From Verrucomicrobiales bacterium (lineage in GTDB: Bacteria > Verrucomicrobiota > Verrucomicrobiia > Verrucomicrobiales > V1-33), in contig JALRGB010000258.1 of NCBI GenBank assembly GCA_023253575.1, positions 1-5,887 of the forward strand: a stretch of 5,887 bases of DNA. The letters run 5' to 3'. The notes below the pieces were generated by a model. That model did not search any database. It worked only from the letters and a program-made list of their open reading frames with translations, and was not told the origin of the DNA. The position numbers and the translations under genes are program-made. Every line of letters starts with the position of its first letter. The stretch's first letter is position 1. Shown here piece after piece: positions 5,782 through 5,887 of the stretch.

Positions 5782-5887
5782 GGGCATTGGATGCACGTCG
5801 GCAGCTGGGAGGCCGGCCCACGCGTCGCCGCCATCGCCAGTGTCATCGAGTCCTCAAAACGCCTTGGCATCAATCCCAGGGAGTACC
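5782..5887 (+). pseudogene. IS66-family transposase C-terminal fragment (runs off window)
   Basis: The frame through 5782-5886 reads a GHWMHVGSWEAGPRVAAI start followed by ASVIESSKRLGINPREY. This matches the C-terminal part of IS66 transposases, where a GRKNW-LHVGS-x-x-AG segment is followed by AAI-x-S-[VL]-I-x-[ST]-C-K-x-x-G-[IV]-x-P-x-x-YL. Upstream residues in the same frame, such as VPARAAG, no longer look like IS66, and the frame closes at TAG 5653-5655 with no convincing start, so the gene has lost its 5' part. The GRKN tetrapeptide is reduced to GH, and the usual Cys of the helix is Ser (ESSK). The fragment continues past 5887, so the end of the element and its inverted repeat are not visible. 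Confidence 0.7.

Noticed and set aside
1..5887. CRISPR array, tRNA, rRNA, riboswitch, toxin-antitoxin or phage defence module
   Set aside because: No regularly spaced repeats, tRNA-like cloverleaf, conserved leader motif or matching protein was seen in any part of the window.

Overview
The window is a GC-rich bacterial chromosome segment with a core part (about 1-3765) and a more accessory-looking part (about 3766-5887). The taxon cannot be read off directly. A quinone-dependent (class 2) PyrD, weak Shine-Dalgarno use, a HAF-repeat secreted protein and an IS66-type transposase remnant would fit a Gram-negative such as a member of the Verrucomicrobiota, but this is inference at low confidence.

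Layout. On the minus strand, 1-329 holds the N-terminal part of a GlcD-like FAD-linked oxidase that runs off the left edge. It is easy to miss because the pyrD reading frame stays open through it on the plus strand. A 124-bp divergent intergenic region separates it from pyrD (454-1482), the fourth step of UMP synthesis. After a 210-bp gap come an ECF-type RNA polymerase sigma factor (1693-2343) and, on the same strand, a membrane-anchored TraB/GumN-family protein (about 2430-3383). These two probably form one transcription unit. A stand-alone hisI (3445-3765, histidine synthesis) follows. A small secreted protein of unknown function (3779-4204) starts 13 nt after hisI. A HAF-repeat extracellular protein with seven to eight repeat units (4362-5582) is next. 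The last 300 bp hold broken pieces of an IS66-family transposase, interrupted by a hairpin-rich insert, and continue off the right edge.

Function. pyrD and hisI are unrelated housekeeping genes (pyrimidine and histidine synthesis; both pathways draw on PRPP) and show no shared control here. The sigma factor and TraB-family gene are the most likely functional pair: no recognisable anti-sigma factor is encoded next to the sigma gene, and the TraB-like protein occupies the place where one is often found.

Composition. In the left part the plus strand is strongly C-over-G biased whichever strand codes: pyrD uses C-ending codons and only AAA for Lys, while the opposite-strand oxidase uses mainly GCG for Ala. 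The small secreted gene at 3779 breaks this habit (9 of 13 Lys codons are AAG). Together with the IS66 debris this suggests the right part is more recently acquired or rearranged. I see no CRISPR array, tRNA, rRNA or complete mobile element, and no clear defence system.
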